Position numbers and translations under genes: made by a program
The notes under the pieces: generated by a model
The model's database searches: none
Told to the model about the DNA's origin: nothing
Seen by the model: only the letters and a program-made list of their open reading frames with translations
In this document: one piece after another, positions 43,239-52,142 of the stretch
How positions within the stretch are numbered: the first letter of the stretch is position 1
Layout: each line of letters begins with the position of its first letter
Origin: Xanthobacteraceae bacterium
GTDB taxonomy: Bacteria > Pseudomonadota > Alphaproteobacteria > Rhizobiales > Xanthobacteraceae
Assembly: GCA_019635635.1 (NCBI GenBank)
Contig: JAHBZB010000002.1
Coordinates: forward strand, 186,001-250,000
Direction of reading: 5' to 3'
Length of the DNA stretch: 64,000 nucleotides

Positions 43239-45516
43239 ACTCGACTATCGGCCAGCCCCCACACCACGCGCGCCGATCGGGCCGCGAGGCCGCGAGGACG
43301 CGTACATTTTCCGTGACCTGCTCGCGTGCCTGAAGCGGAACCTGCGCTTCATCGCAGCGACCACGATCCTCGGCACGCTCGTCACGCTTGCGATCGTATT
43401 TTCGATCACGCCGAAATACCAATCCTCGGTGCTCGTGCTGGTCGACCCGCGCCAGACCAAGATCTTGCAGGATGCCGAAGTCGTCGGGCGGACGACGACG
43501 GATAACGGCGCGATCGAAAGCGAAGTCGAGATGATCCAGTCGAAGGCGATCACGCGCAAGGTGGTCGAACGCATGAAGCTGAACGAGGATCCGGAGTTCG
43601 CGTCGCCCTCCGGCATCGTCGGCACCTTAAAGGCGGTACTGGTCGCGCCGATCAAGAACCTGTTCGGAAGCGGCACGAAGGCCGATCCGCTCGGCTATAT
43701 CGTCGAGGCGGTCGAGCGTGCCACAAGCGCCAAGCGCCGCGGGCTGACCTATGTGATCGAGTTCAACGCCTGGTCGAAGAACGCGAAGAAGTCCGCGCTG
43801 ATCGCCAATACCTTCGCCGAAATCTACATCGCCGAACAGGTCGCTGCGAAAGCGAACGCGACCACGAAGGCCAGCCATTGGCTGGGCGAGCGGGTCGAGG
43901 AAATGCGGAGAAAAGTAACCGCATCCGATGAGGCGCTCGAGAAATACAAGGCCGAGCAGAACCTGTTCGACCCGGGCGGCGAAAGCCTCTCCAACCGGCA
44001 GATCCAGACGCTGAACGAGCAACTGGTCGATGCGCGCGCGAAGGCGGCCGCCGCCCTCTCCAAGTATCAGCTTCTGAAGCAGGTCACGCCGGAGCGCCTG
44101 CGGTCCGCTGCGGCGTCGGCGGATGTGCTGCAATCGCCGGTCGTCTCCGCGTTGCGTGCGCAATATGCAGCCGCCGCACAGACGCTTGCCGAGAAGAACG
44201 CGCGCTACGGCAGCGAACATCCGCAGGTCGCAACCGCGCGAGCGCAGGTCGGCGACGTGGAGCGCCAGATCACGGCCGAGATCAGCCGGATCGTGACGAG
44301 CGCGGGCAATGAATATCAGCTTGCGAAGAGCCGGGAAGAATCACTCACTACGAGCCTCGACGAGCTCAAGCAGAAGGCCGGCAAATTCAATCAGGCAAGC
44401 GTGAAGCTGCGCGAGCTCGAGCGCGACGCGCAGGCGAACCGCGATTTGTTCCAATCTTTCCTGAACCGCGCGAAGCAGACAGCGGAAGTGAGTCTACAGG
44501 TGCCGGATTCGCGCGTCGTCTCGGCTGCCGCCGTGCCGATTTCGACCAGCTATCCGAAGCGCGCGCTGATGATCGGGCTCGGCTTCTTCGGTATGCTGGG
44601 CTTGAGCATTGCGCTCGCGCTTGCGCGCGACTCTTTCCGCAGCGGCTTTCGCCATGTGCTGGACATCGAGCACGCACTCGGGCTGCATCCGCTTGCGACC
44701 ATTCCCTTCGTGCCTGCCGACGCGTCCACGAGCGGCGTGAAGGACGCTTCACCAAAACTTCTCCAGCTACCCTCGCCCGGAACGGCCAATTCCATTCCGC
44801 TTCGACGCAATGCCGCCGCAAGCTCGCGCCGCCTTGCGTCTCTGGTGCTCGATGATCCCGACTGCGTTTACGCGGAGAGCGTGCGCTCGCTTTACTTCGC
44901 GCTCCGGCGGCAAGCGAACGGCGATCCGATTGGCGCGATCATGCTGACTTCCGCGCTGCCCGGCGAAGGCAAGTCGACCGTCGCGGCGAGCCTCGCGCGG
45001 ATCGCGACCGAATCCGGCGACCGCGTGTTGCTGGTCGACGCCGATCTGCGGCAGCCGCGGATCGCCAATATTCTCGGTCTCGACGGCGACGGCGGTTTGC
45101 CTGAAATGCTGCGCGATCCGGCCGATCTGCGCAGTTGCGTTCAATTCGACCGCTTCTCAGAGCTTTACGTCGTCGGCGGCTATCGCCGCGTTCCGGGGCG
45201 GGAGGCCTTGCGGCTCCTGTCATCGAAGCAGATGACGCGCTTTCTCAAGATGGCGCGGGAGAGCTTCGATCTTGTCGTGCTCGACGCGCCTCCGCTTCTG
45301 CCCGTCGCGGACCCGCGCGCGCTGATCGAACATGTCGATGGCATCGCGCTGGTCGTCGCCTCCATGAGAACGCCGAAGGACGCGGTCGAAACCGCGCTGC
45401 GCGAATGCCCGGAAATCGAACCCAAACTCGCGGGCGTCGTGCTGAATGGCGCCGCGGACGACTACGACCGTTATTACCGCGAGCGCGACCCGCGCTACGC
45501 CTTCGAGACATTGTGA
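43219..45516 (+). CDS. Wzc-like polysaccharide co-polymerase with tyrosine kinase domain
   Basis: This 765-residue inner-membrane protein has an N-terminal Wzz domain with a membrane segment near residue 45, a long periplasmic coiled-coil region (about 180-440), a second membrane segment (about 450-475), and a cytoplasmic BY-kinase domain with Walker A SALPGEGKST (near 580) and Walker A' LLVDADLRQPR. The C-terminus is Tyr-rich (DDYDRYYRERDPRYAFETL), as in autophosphorylating kinases. It controls chain length and export. A GTG start overlaps the barrel gene by 20 bp. Confidence 0.93.
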   Translation: MLKRSTELDYRPAPTPRAPIGPRGREDAYIFRDLLACLKRNLRFIAATTILGTLVTLAIVFSITPKYQSSVLVLVDPRQTKILQDAEVVGRTTTDNGAIESEVEMIQSKAITRKVVERMKLNEDPEFASPSGIVGTLKAVLVAPIKNLFGSGTKADPLGYIVEAVERATSAKRRGLTYVIEFNAWSKNAKKSALIANTFAEIYIAEQVAAKANATTKASHWLGERVEEMRRKVTASDEALEKYKAEQNLFDPGGESLSNRQIQTLNEQLVDARAKAAAALSKYQLLKQVTPERLRSAAASADVLQSPVVSALRAQYAAAAQTLAEKNARYGSEHPQVATARAQVGDVERQITAEISRIVTSAGNEYQLAKSREESLTTSLDELKQKAGKFNQASVKLRELERDAQANRDLFQSFLNRAKQTAEVSLQVPDSRVVSAAAVPISTSYPKRALMIGLGFFGMLGLSIALALARDSFRSGFRHVLDIEHALGLHPLATIPFVPADASTSGVKDASPKLLQLPSPGTANSIPLRRNAAASSRRLASLVLDDPDCVYAESVRSLYFALRRQANGDPIGAIMLTSALPGEGKSTVAASLARIATESGDRVLLVDADLRQPRIANILGLDGDGGLPEMLRDPADLRSCVQFDRFSELYVVGGYRRVPGREALRLLSSKQMTRFLKMARESFDLVVLDAPPLLPVADPRALIEHVDGIALVVASMRTPKDAVETALRECPEIEPKLAGVVLNGAADDYDRYYRERDPRYAFETL

Positions 45517-45533
45517 AGGAGCGCGAACGCCGC

Positions 45534-47060
45534 ATGTTCAACCGCGCGCATTTCGACGAACGAAGCGTCGTAGCGGAGCGTCCGCGCCCCGCGCCTCGGC
45601 ACACGGAAGCCGTTCGCCCCGCACTGCCCCGCACGCTACTCGACGGGCGCAGGCTCCCGCTCACAGTACTTTCCATCGAATTTCTGCTGGTGTCGCTCGC
45701 GGTGTTCGAGGCGAGCGCGCTCTACCATTTCCTGAAGTTCGGCGATTTCGTCTATCCCCGCTTTTATGCACTTGCAGCACTTGCGCTTACCGCGGCGTTC
45801 GTTGGCTCGGCGGCATTTGCCCGCGACTATTCGGTCAAACGGCTGCTCGACCGGCGCGAACAGATCCGTTCGATTTTCTGGCGCTGGACCATCGCCTGCT
45901 CGCTATTCGTCTGCGTGCTGTTTCTCACGCAGGCGACCGACTTCTACTCACGCGGCACGATCCTCGTCCAATACGCCACTGGGCTTGCCACCGCGTATTT
46001 CATCCGGCTACTTGCTGCTGCGTTCGTCGCCTCTGGCCTACGAAGCGGCCACCTCGCCGGCAGCAACGTTATTGTAATCGGCGATACCGGGCTCGCGCAT
46101 CCGCTGTTGCGCCGTCTGCGCAGCGACCGCCGCGGTACGCGCATCGCGGGGTTCTTTCCGCTCGGGTCGCCGCCTCTCGCTGCGGCGTTGGACCCGCTTC
46201 AGCGGGATCCGGCGGAAGTGGCGAAGGAGACCGTGCGAATTCTCGATTCCGTCAATGCACTCGCCCGCCAGGTCACCATCGATGACATCGTCTTGTGCCT
46301 GCCGTGGTCGGAGAACGAGCGCATCCGCGCCTTCATGGAAGGACTCGCGATCGTCCCCGCCGCCACGCATCTGGCGCCGGACCACAACTGGAGCTGGACG
46401 CGCCATCCGGTGCTCGCGCGGATCGGCACGCTGCATACCGTCCGCCTCGCGCGCGCGCCGCTGACGCTGCGGGATCGCGTGCTGAAGCGCGGCTTCGACA
46501 TCGCGGCGGCGTCCATGATGCTCGTCGCCGCGTCGCCTTTCCTTCTCTTGATTGCGGCACTGATAAAGCTGGATTCGCGAGGACCCGCGCTGTTCCGGCA
46601 ACGGCGGCACGGCTTCAACCAGACCGAATTCCGCGTGTTCAAGTTTCGTACCATGACCACGCTCGATGATGGGCCGGTCGTGCGGCAGGCAACGCGAGAC
46701 GACGCCCGCATCACGCGGATCGGCAAGCATCTGCGCCGGCTCAATCTCGACGAGGTACCGCAGCTCATCAACGTGCTCTCGGGGCAGATGTCGCTGGTCG
46801 GCCCCCGGCCCCACGCGCTTACGCATAACGACCAGTATGAAGAGCAAATCCGGCTTTACGCCCGCCGCCACAACGTAAAACCCGGCATCACCGGCTGGGC
46901 GCAGGTCAACGGGCTACGCGGCGAAACGCGCAGCGTCCGCGACATGCAGCGGCGCGTCGAACACGACTTCTATTACATCGACCACTGGTCGCTGTTCTTC
47001 GACCTGAAAATTCTACTGCTCACGATCTTCTCGCCGAAGACCTATCGCAACGCCTACTAG
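45534..47060 (+). CDS. Undecaprenyl-phosphate sugar phosphotransferase (WcaJ/PssY-like)
   Basis: This 508-residue polyprenyl-phosphate hexose-1-phosphate transferase starts polymer synthesis by putting the first sugar phosphate on undecaprenyl phosphate. It has four or five N-terminal membrane segments, a CoA-binding-like middle domain, and a C-terminal bacterial sugar transferase domain (about 310-508: KRGFDIAAASMMLV, FRQRRHGFNQTEFRVFKFRTM, LRRLNLDEVPQLINVLSGQMSLVGPRP). A GTG at 45513 overlapping the wzc stop is an alternative start. The sugar is probably hexose or N-acetylhexosamine. Confidence 0.92.
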   Translation: MFNRAHFDERSVVAERPRPAPRHTEAVRPALPRTLLDGRRLPLTVLSIEFLLVSLAVFEASALYHFLKFGDFVYPRFYALAALALTAAFVGSAAFARDYSVKRLLDRREQIRSIFWRWTIACSLFVCVLFLTQATDFYSRGTILVQYATGLATAYFIRLLAAAFVASGLRSGHLAGSNVIVIGDTGLAHPLLRRLRSDRRGTRIAGFFPLGSPPLAAALDPLQRDPAEVAKETVRILDSVNALARQVTIDDIVLCLPWSENERIRAFMEGLAIVPAATHLAPDHNWSWTRHPVLARIGTLHTVRLARAPLTLRDRVLKRGFDIAAASMMLVAASPFLLLIAALIKLDSRGPALFRQRRHGFNQTEFRVFKFRTMTTLDDGPVVRQATRDDARITRIGKHLRRLNLDEVPQLINVLSGQMSLVGPRPHALTHNDQYEEQIRLYARRHNVKPGITGWAQVNGLRGETRSVRDMQRRVEHDFYYIDHWSLFFDLKILLLTIFSPKTYRNAY

Positions 47061-47070
47061 GACCGCGGCA

Positions 47071-47607
47071 ATGACAGCGCAAACCAAATTCGATTACGGC
47101 CAGCCGGGCTATGTCCCGATCGCGATACGACACCCGAAGCGCAATCCGTTGCGCCTCGCATGGCTCGCGGTTCGCGGCAGGCTGATCGCGCTTCGCCGCC
47201 TCTATTACGTTAAGATCTGGCGCATGAATATCGATCCGACCGCGTGGTTCTCGCTCCGAGTCGAGTTCGACCGCACGCATCCGAGCGGCATTCATATCGG
47301 CCCGGAAAGCTATGTCGCCTTCGGCGCGGTGCTGCTCACGCACGACATGACGCGCGGCATCTATGCAGACACGCGCGTAGGCGCGCGCTGCTTCATCGGC
47401 GCGCACAGTATCCTGATGCCTGGCGTCACCGTCGGCGACGGCTCGATCGTGGGTGCCGGCAGCGTTGTGACGCGCGACGTGCCGCCCGGGAGCATCGTGG
47501 TGGGCAATCCGGCACGCGTCGTCAAACAGGGAATTACGACTTATCGCTTCGGCTGCCTGTGGGATTGGGAAACGCTCTCCAAGAGCGGCATTCCCCGCGA
47601 CCCGTAG
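47071..47607 (+). CDS. Hexapeptide-repeat acetyltransferase (WcaF-like)
   Basis: This 178-residue protein has left-handed beta-helix hexapeptide repeats (IHIGPESYVAFGAVLL, then VGARCFIGAHSILMPGVTVGDGSIVGAGSVVTRDVPPGSIVVGNPAR) with the catalytic-type His in LTHD. It probably O-acetylates a sugar of the exopolysaccharide. It lies 10 bp after the sugar transferase gene. Confidence 0.88.
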   Translation: MTAQTKFDYGQPGYVPIAIRHPKRNPLRLAWLAVRGRLIALRRLYYVKIWRMNIDPTAWFSLRVEFDRTHPSGIHIGPESYVAFGAVLLTHDMTRGIYADTRVGARCFIGAHSILMPGVTVGDGSIVGAGSVVTRDVPPGSIVVGNPARVVKQGITTYRFGCLWDWETLSKSGIPRDP

Positions 47608-47629
47608 CGCAGCCATTCACGAGGGCCAG

Positions 47630-47689
47630 GGGCAAGCCTCTTTCACGGAGCGGCGAAATGCCGTTTCTCCGAACGGGAGAGGTTTGCCC
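47630..47689 (+). other. Large nested stem-loop between acetyltransferase and wecG-like genes
   Basis: The outer stem pairs GGGCAAGCCTCT (47630-47641) with AGAGGTTTGCCC (47678-47689), 12 bp with one wobble. Within it CGGAG (47646-47650) pairs CTCCG (47667-47671) and CGGC (47651-47654) pairs GCCG (47660-47663). The element ends 19 bases before the wecG-like start. It could attenuate or stabilise the operon message. Confidence 0.5.
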
Positions 47690-47708
47690 GAAACCAAAGG
47701 AGACACTG

Positions 47709-48473
47709 ATGCGGGCGGAATTTCTGGGTACACCGATCGATCTTCTGACGTTGGAAGAAACCGCGGTGCTCGCGGTCGATGCCATGCTGCGACGAAAGCC
47801 CACGCATCACGTCGCACTCAACGTCGCCAAGCTCGTGAACATGCGGCGCAACGACGAGTTGCGGCGCGACGTAGCCGAGAGCGACATCGTCAGCATAGAC
47901 GGCATGGGCATCGTCTGGGGTGCACGTGTACTCGGCATCGAAGTGCCGGAGCGGGTTTCAGGCGTCGATCTGATGGAACGCTTACTCGAAATCTGCTCGC
48001 AGCTCGAATTCCGCCCCTACTTTCTCGGCGCGACACAGGACGTACTCGAGCGCGCGACACTGGCCGCGCTCGACCGCTGGCCTGGCCTCGTCTTCGCAGG
48101 CTCCCGCAACGGCTATTTTTCCGAAAACGACAAAGCACAGGTTGTCGACGATATCCGGAACGCCAAGCCGGATTGCCTCTTCATCGCGATGCCGACGCCA
48201 CGCAAGGAGCGCTTTCTCCGCAAGTATCGCGAGCAGTTAGGCGTTCCGTTCATCATGGGTGTCGGCGGCAGTCTCGACGTGCTCGCCGGCCACGTATCGC
48301 GCGCGCCGCTGCGCATGCAGCGCGCGGGACTCGAGTGGCTTTACCGCGTCTATCAGGAGCCGCGCCGCATGTGGTGGCGCTACGCCAATACGAACGCTGT
48401 CTACGCCGGATTGCTCGCACGCGCGTGGCTTGCGCGGCGCGTGCGTCCGAGCCGTGCCGTCAACGCCAACTGA
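47709..48473 (+). CDS. WecG/TagA/CpsF-family glycosyltransferase
   Basis: This 254-residue GT26-family enzyme has VALNVAKLVNMRR, DGMGIVWGARVLG, FFSEND-type and MPTPRKERFL and GVGGSLDVLAGHV motifs typical of WecG/TagA, which transfer N-acetylmannosamine(uronic acid) to a lipid-linked sugar. The ATG at 47709 has AAGGAG at good spacing. WecB and WecC follow, which would supply UDP-ManNAcA, the donor used by WecG, so the three form one functional unit. Confidence 0.92.
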   Translation: MRAEFLGTPIDLLTLEETAVLAVDAMLRRKPTHHVALNVAKLVNMRRNDELRRDVAESDIVSIDGMGIVWGARVLGIEVPERVSGVDLMERLLEICSQLEFRPYFLGATQDVLERATLAALDRWPGLVFAGSRNGYFSENDKAQVVDDIRNAKPDCLFIAMPTPRKERFLRKYREQLGVPFIMGVGGSLDVLAGHVSRAPLRMQRAGLEWLYRVYQEPRRMWWRYANTNAVYAGLLARAWLARRVRPSRAVNAN

Positions 48474-48495
48474 TTTCAACCCTTGGGGAGTGCCG

Positions 48496-49701
48496 ATGAA
48501 CATTCTTGTTGCGATGGGAACCCGGCCGGAAGCGATCAAGCTGTTTCCGGTCATTCACGCCCTGAAGCGGGAGCCGAATTTCGACGTCACGGTCTGCGTC
48601 ACCGCGCAGCACCGCGAGATGCTCGACCAGGTGCTTTCGATCGCGGACATTGAGCCCGACGTCGATCTCGACCTGATGCGGCCGAACCAATCGCTGCCGC
48701 AGATTACCTCGCGCATTCTCACGGGCATCGATGACGTATTGAAGGAAGCGAAGCCCGACCGCGTGCTCGTGCAGGGCGACACGACGACCGCGATGGCGGC
48801 CGCCCTCTCCGCTTATTATCGGAAAATCCCGGTCGATCATGTCGAGGCCGGCTTACGTTCCGGCGACATTTATTCTCCGTTTCCGGAAGAAGTGAATCGC
48901 AAGGTGGTTGGTTCGCTCGCCTCATGGCATTTCGCGCCGACGCCCCGTGCCGCGGATGCACTGATCCGCGAGAACGTTTCGCCCGAGCGGATCATCGTCA
49001 CCGGCAACACCGTGATCGACGCGCTGCTCGAAACCGAGAAGCGGATCGGGAGCTTTCGCGACATCAAGCGCGCGATCGACGATGAATTGCCCGATCCCGG
49101 CGAGAACCGGCGCATCGTGCTCGTCACCGCGCACCGCCGCGAGAATTTCGACGGCGGCATGGACCGGATCGCGTCGGCGATCCTGAAGCTCGCCGAAAAC
49201 GAGGACGTGCTCGTCGTCTATCCGGTGCACCCGAACCCGAATGTGCGCGAACTCATGCATCGTGCGCTCGGCAATCACCCGCACGTGCGCCTGCTGCCGC
49301 CGCTCGAGTATGTGCCGTTCGTCTATCTTCTGTCGCGCTGCGACTTCGTGCTGACCGACTCCGGCGGCGTACAGGAAGAAGCGCCGGCGCTAGGCAAGCC
49401 GGTGCTCGTGATGCGCGACACCACCGAGCGTCCGGAAGGCATCGATGCCGGGACCGCGCGGCTTGTCGGCACCGACCCGCATCAGATTCACGCCGAGGCT
49501 ATGCGGCTCTTGCGCGACCGGGCGCACTATCAGCGCATGAGCCGCGCGCATAATCCGTTCGGCGACGGACATGCGAGCGAACGCATTCTCGATGTGCTCG
49601 CGCATGGCGACGACGCTCCGCTTTTGCAACTGCGCGAAGGACGCGCGTCGTCGCTCGACGATCTTCCGAAAATCAATGGAGTAACCGCCCATGTCTCGTA
49701 A
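48496..49701 (+). CDS. wecB: UDP-N-acetylglucosamine 2-epimerase (WecB-type)
   Basis: This 401-residue non-hydrolysing epimerase converts UDP-GlcNAc to UDP-ManNAc. MGTRPEAIKLFPVI at the N-terminus, QGDTTTAMAAALSAYY, HVEAGLRSGD, TAHRRENFDGG and DSGGVQEEAPALGKPVLVMRDTTERPE are all present. It lies 22 bp after the glycosyltransferase gene and overlaps wecC by 11 bp. Confidence 0.95.
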   Translation: MNILVAMGTRPEAIKLFPVIHALKREPNFDVTVCVTAQHREMLDQVLSIADIEPDVDLDLMRPNQSLPQITSRILTGIDDVLKEAKPDRVLVQGDTTTAMAAALSAYYRKIPVDHVEAGLRSGDIYSPFPEEVNRKVVGSLASWHFAPTPRAADALIRENVSPERIIVTGNTVIDALLETEKRIGSFRDIKRAIDDELPDPGENRRIVLVTAHRRENFDGGMDRIASAILKLAENEDVLVVYPVHPNPNVRELMHRALGNHPHVRLLPPLEYVPFVYLLSRCDFVLTDSGGVQEEAPALGKPVLVMRDTTERPEGIDAGTARLVGTDPHQIHAEAMRLLRDRAHYQRMSRAHNPFGDGHASERILDVLAHGDDAPLLQLREGRASSLDDLPKINGVTAHVS

Positions 49702-50989
49702 GAACATTCGGGTTTGTGTCGTCGGCCTCGGATATATCGGCCTGCCGACCGCCGCGCTGATTGCCAGCCGTGGCGCAACCGTCATTGGGGTCGATATCGA
49801 CAAGAACGTGGTCGATACCATCGCCAGCGGCCACATTCATATCGCGGAGGCCGATCTCGAAGGGCTTGTGCAGAAAGTCGTGTTCTCGAAGAAGCTGCTC
49901 GCGCGCGACGCGCCGGAGCCCGCCGACGTTTTCATGATCGCAGTACCGACGCCACTATCCGGCAACAAGAAGCCGGTGGTCGATCATGTGCTTGCGGCGG
50001 CGAAATCGATCGCGCCGCATCTTGCCAAAGGCAACCTAGTCATTCTGGAGTCGACCTCCCCCGTCGGCACGACCGAGCAGATCTGCGACCTGCTCGCCGA
50101 ACTACGGCCCGATCTTACCTTTCCGGGCAACGACGAGCGGCGGCCCGACGTGTTCATCGCCTATTGCCCGGAGCGCGTGTTGCCGGGCCGCATCCTCATT
50201 GAGCTTGTGCAAAATGACCGCTGCGTCGGCGGCATGACACCGGAATGCGCGGCAAAGGCGCGCGATTTCTACGAGCTGTTCGTGCGCGGCAAATGCATCG
50301 AGACGAGTGCGCGCACGGCTGAGATGGTCAAGCTCACGGAGAACGCGTTTCGCGACACCAATATCGCCTTCGCCAATGAACTATCGCTCATCTGCGACCA
50401 TGTCGGGATCGATGCCTGGGAGGTGATTCAACTCGCCAATCGGCATCCGCGCGTCGATATTCTCAAACCCGGGCCCGGCGTCGGGGGTCACTGCATCGCG
50501 GTCGATCCGTGGTTCATCGTGGACGCAGCACCCCATCAGGCACGGCTGATACGCACTTCGCGTGAGGTGAACGACGGCAAGGCGGATTATGTATTCTCGC
50601 GCGTGCGCGATCTCATCGAAAGCTACCCGGAGCGGCGCGTCGCCTGCCTTGGCATCACCTTCAAGGCGAATGTCGACGACCTGCGCGAAAGCCCTGCGCT
50701 GGAAATCGTGGAGCGTCTGGCGAAGGCTTGCGGCCCGCGGATTCAGGTCGTCGAGCCGTTCGTCGAAGAACTGCCGCAGGAACTTTCCCGCCATGGCGCG
50801 CGCAAGATCGAACTCGAGGAAGCACTCGATCAATCCGGCATTCTCGTCGTGCTGGTCGACCACGATGCCTTCCGGCGCGTGGGTGCGACACTCCGGAACG
50901 GCGCGATCGTCTACGATACGCGCGGCATCTGGGAACGGACCTCGCCGCCACCTCTGGTCAACCGCGCACCTGCCGCGCAACTCGCGTAA
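49691..50989 (+). CDS. wecC: UDP-N-acetyl-D-mannosamine dehydrogenase (WecC-type)
   Basis: This 432-residue NAD-dependent dehydrogenase oxidises UDP-ManNAc to the uronic acid. It has the Rossmann motif GLGYIGLPTAAL, the catalytic-Cys motif GPGVGGHCIAVDPWF (about residue 260) and a C-terminal UDP-sugar domain. With wecB it implies ManNAcA in the polymer. Its 3' end overlaps the convergent GT4 gene by 32 bp. Confidence 0.94.
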   Translation: MSRKNIRVCVVGLGYIGLPTAALIASRGATVIGVDIDKNVVDTIASGHIHIAEADLEGLVQKVVFSKKLLARDAPEPADVFMIAVPTPLSGNKKPVVDHVLAAAKSIAPHLAKGNLVILESTSPVGTTEQICDLLAELRPDLTFPGNDERRPDVFIAYCPERVLPGRILIELVQNDRCVGGMTPECAAKARDFYELFVRGKCIETSARTAEMVKLTENAFRDTNIAFANELSLICDHVGIDAWEVIQLANRHPRVDILKPGPGVGGHCIAVDPWFIVDAAPHQARLIRTSREVNDGKADYVFSRVRDLIESYPERRVACLGITFKANVDDLRESPALEIVERLAKACGPRIQVVEPFVEELPQELSRHGARKIELEEALDQSGILVVLVDHDAFRRVGATLRNGAIVYDTRGIWERTSPPPLVNRAPAAQLA

Positions 50990-52142
50990 ACTCGGGGCGC
51001 ACTTCGCCGGCGTGCGCGGCAAGGACTTCGCGATAGTTTTCCGCGATTCCTGACCGGCGCAGCGGTTCGAACAGGCCGTCTGCCTGAAGCGCTGCGATAT
51101 TCTGCTTTAGGCGCCGCTCATTCGCGAGTAGGAATAGAATTCCTTTCGCGATGCTCTCGGCCGAGTTCGGGTCGCAGCGCGTGCCGACATCGTGGCCGTC
51201 GAAATAACCATCGATGCCGCGATTCTCGGACCAGAGGATGGGAACGCCGGCAAGCAGCGCTTCGACATGAACCATGCCGTAGGTTTCACGACGGGGCGCC
51301 ATGACGAAAGCGCTGTAGCCGTTCATCACGCGCTGCACGTCGCCGTGCGGCAGCACGCCTTTCAGCCGCACGCGAGGCGCGACCTCGGACGCCTGCACGA
51401 GCCCCGTCACTTCGATCAACGATTTCGGCGAACCGCTGCCGTAAATATCGAGGACCACATCCGGCCTTGCGCGCGCGACGATCGCAAGCGCCTCGAGCAG
51501 CCGGTCCAGACCCTTCCTGCGCCAGGCATCGAGTGCGAATACGGTGACGAGGCGTTGCGGATGCGTCAGCACGGGTTTGAGCAGCCTGTCGCCAGCGGTC
51601 ATCACCGGCAGCAGGTGAAAGTGCCGGGCGTCGAGGCCGAGCGCGTTCCTGAAATAGCGCTCGGTCCAGGGTGCGGCCGGTAGCAGCCGCTCCGCCTGAC
51701 GCGCGAGCTTTCGGAACCGGCGGTTCATGCCGCGCTTGGCCTCTACGATCTTACAATCGGTATCGCCCCAGAGGCTCGCCACGAACGGCGTTCCGGCGAG
51801 ATCCGACACCACGCTCGCGACCAGCCCGTCTATCGTGAACTTGTGCGCGTGGATCAGCGACGGTACGACCCCCCTGCGCTCGATATCGCGCGCGATCGCC
51901 TCGCCTACCGGAACCAGAAAGCGCTCGAGCATAAGACCATAAGGCGGCGCGCCATAAGCGACCGCGGTGCGGTCTTCACCGAAGTTCATCATGGCGATAT
52001 TGCCGCGCCCGTTGACGCGGTTCAGCGAATAGACGACGTGGCGATAGCCTTCGGTTGCGCCGATCAAGTTCTGCACCGCCTTGGTTTTCGAAGGCGCGAG
52101 CGGATCAGGAAAATCGGCGCTGATATGCAGGATGGTTTGCAT
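50958..52142 (-). CDS. GT4-family glycosyltransferase
   Basis: This 394-residue GT-B enzyme has an N-terminal acceptor domain (ILHISADFPDPLAPSKTKAV) and a C-terminal donor domain with LDIYGSGSP, LKGVLPHGDV and the EX7E-type region APRRETYGMVHVEALLAG. It adds a sugar during repeat-unit assembly on the cytoplasmic face. The ATG at 52142 behind GGGGG is chosen; it overlaps the ligase gene by 38 bp. Donor and linkage unknown. Confidence 0.9.
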   Translation of the reverse strand: MQTILHISADFPDPLAPSKTKAVQNLIGATEGYRHVVYSLNRVNGRGNIAMMNFGEDRTAVAYGAPPYGLMLERFLVPVGEAIARDIERRGVVPSLIHAHKFTIDGLVASVVSDLAGTPFVASLWGDTDCKIVEAKRGMNRRFRKLARQAERLLPAAPWTERYFRNALGLDARHFHLLPVMTAGDRLLKPVLTHPQRLVTVFALDAWRRKGLDRLLEALAIVARARPDVVLDIYGSGSPKSLIEVTGLVQASEVAPRVRLKGVLPHGDVQRVMNGYSAFVMAPRRETYGMVHVEALLAGVPILWSENRGIDGYFDGHDVGTRCDPNSAESIAKGILFLLANERRLKQNIAALQADGLFEPLRRSGIAENYREVLAAHAGEVRPEFTRVARQVRG

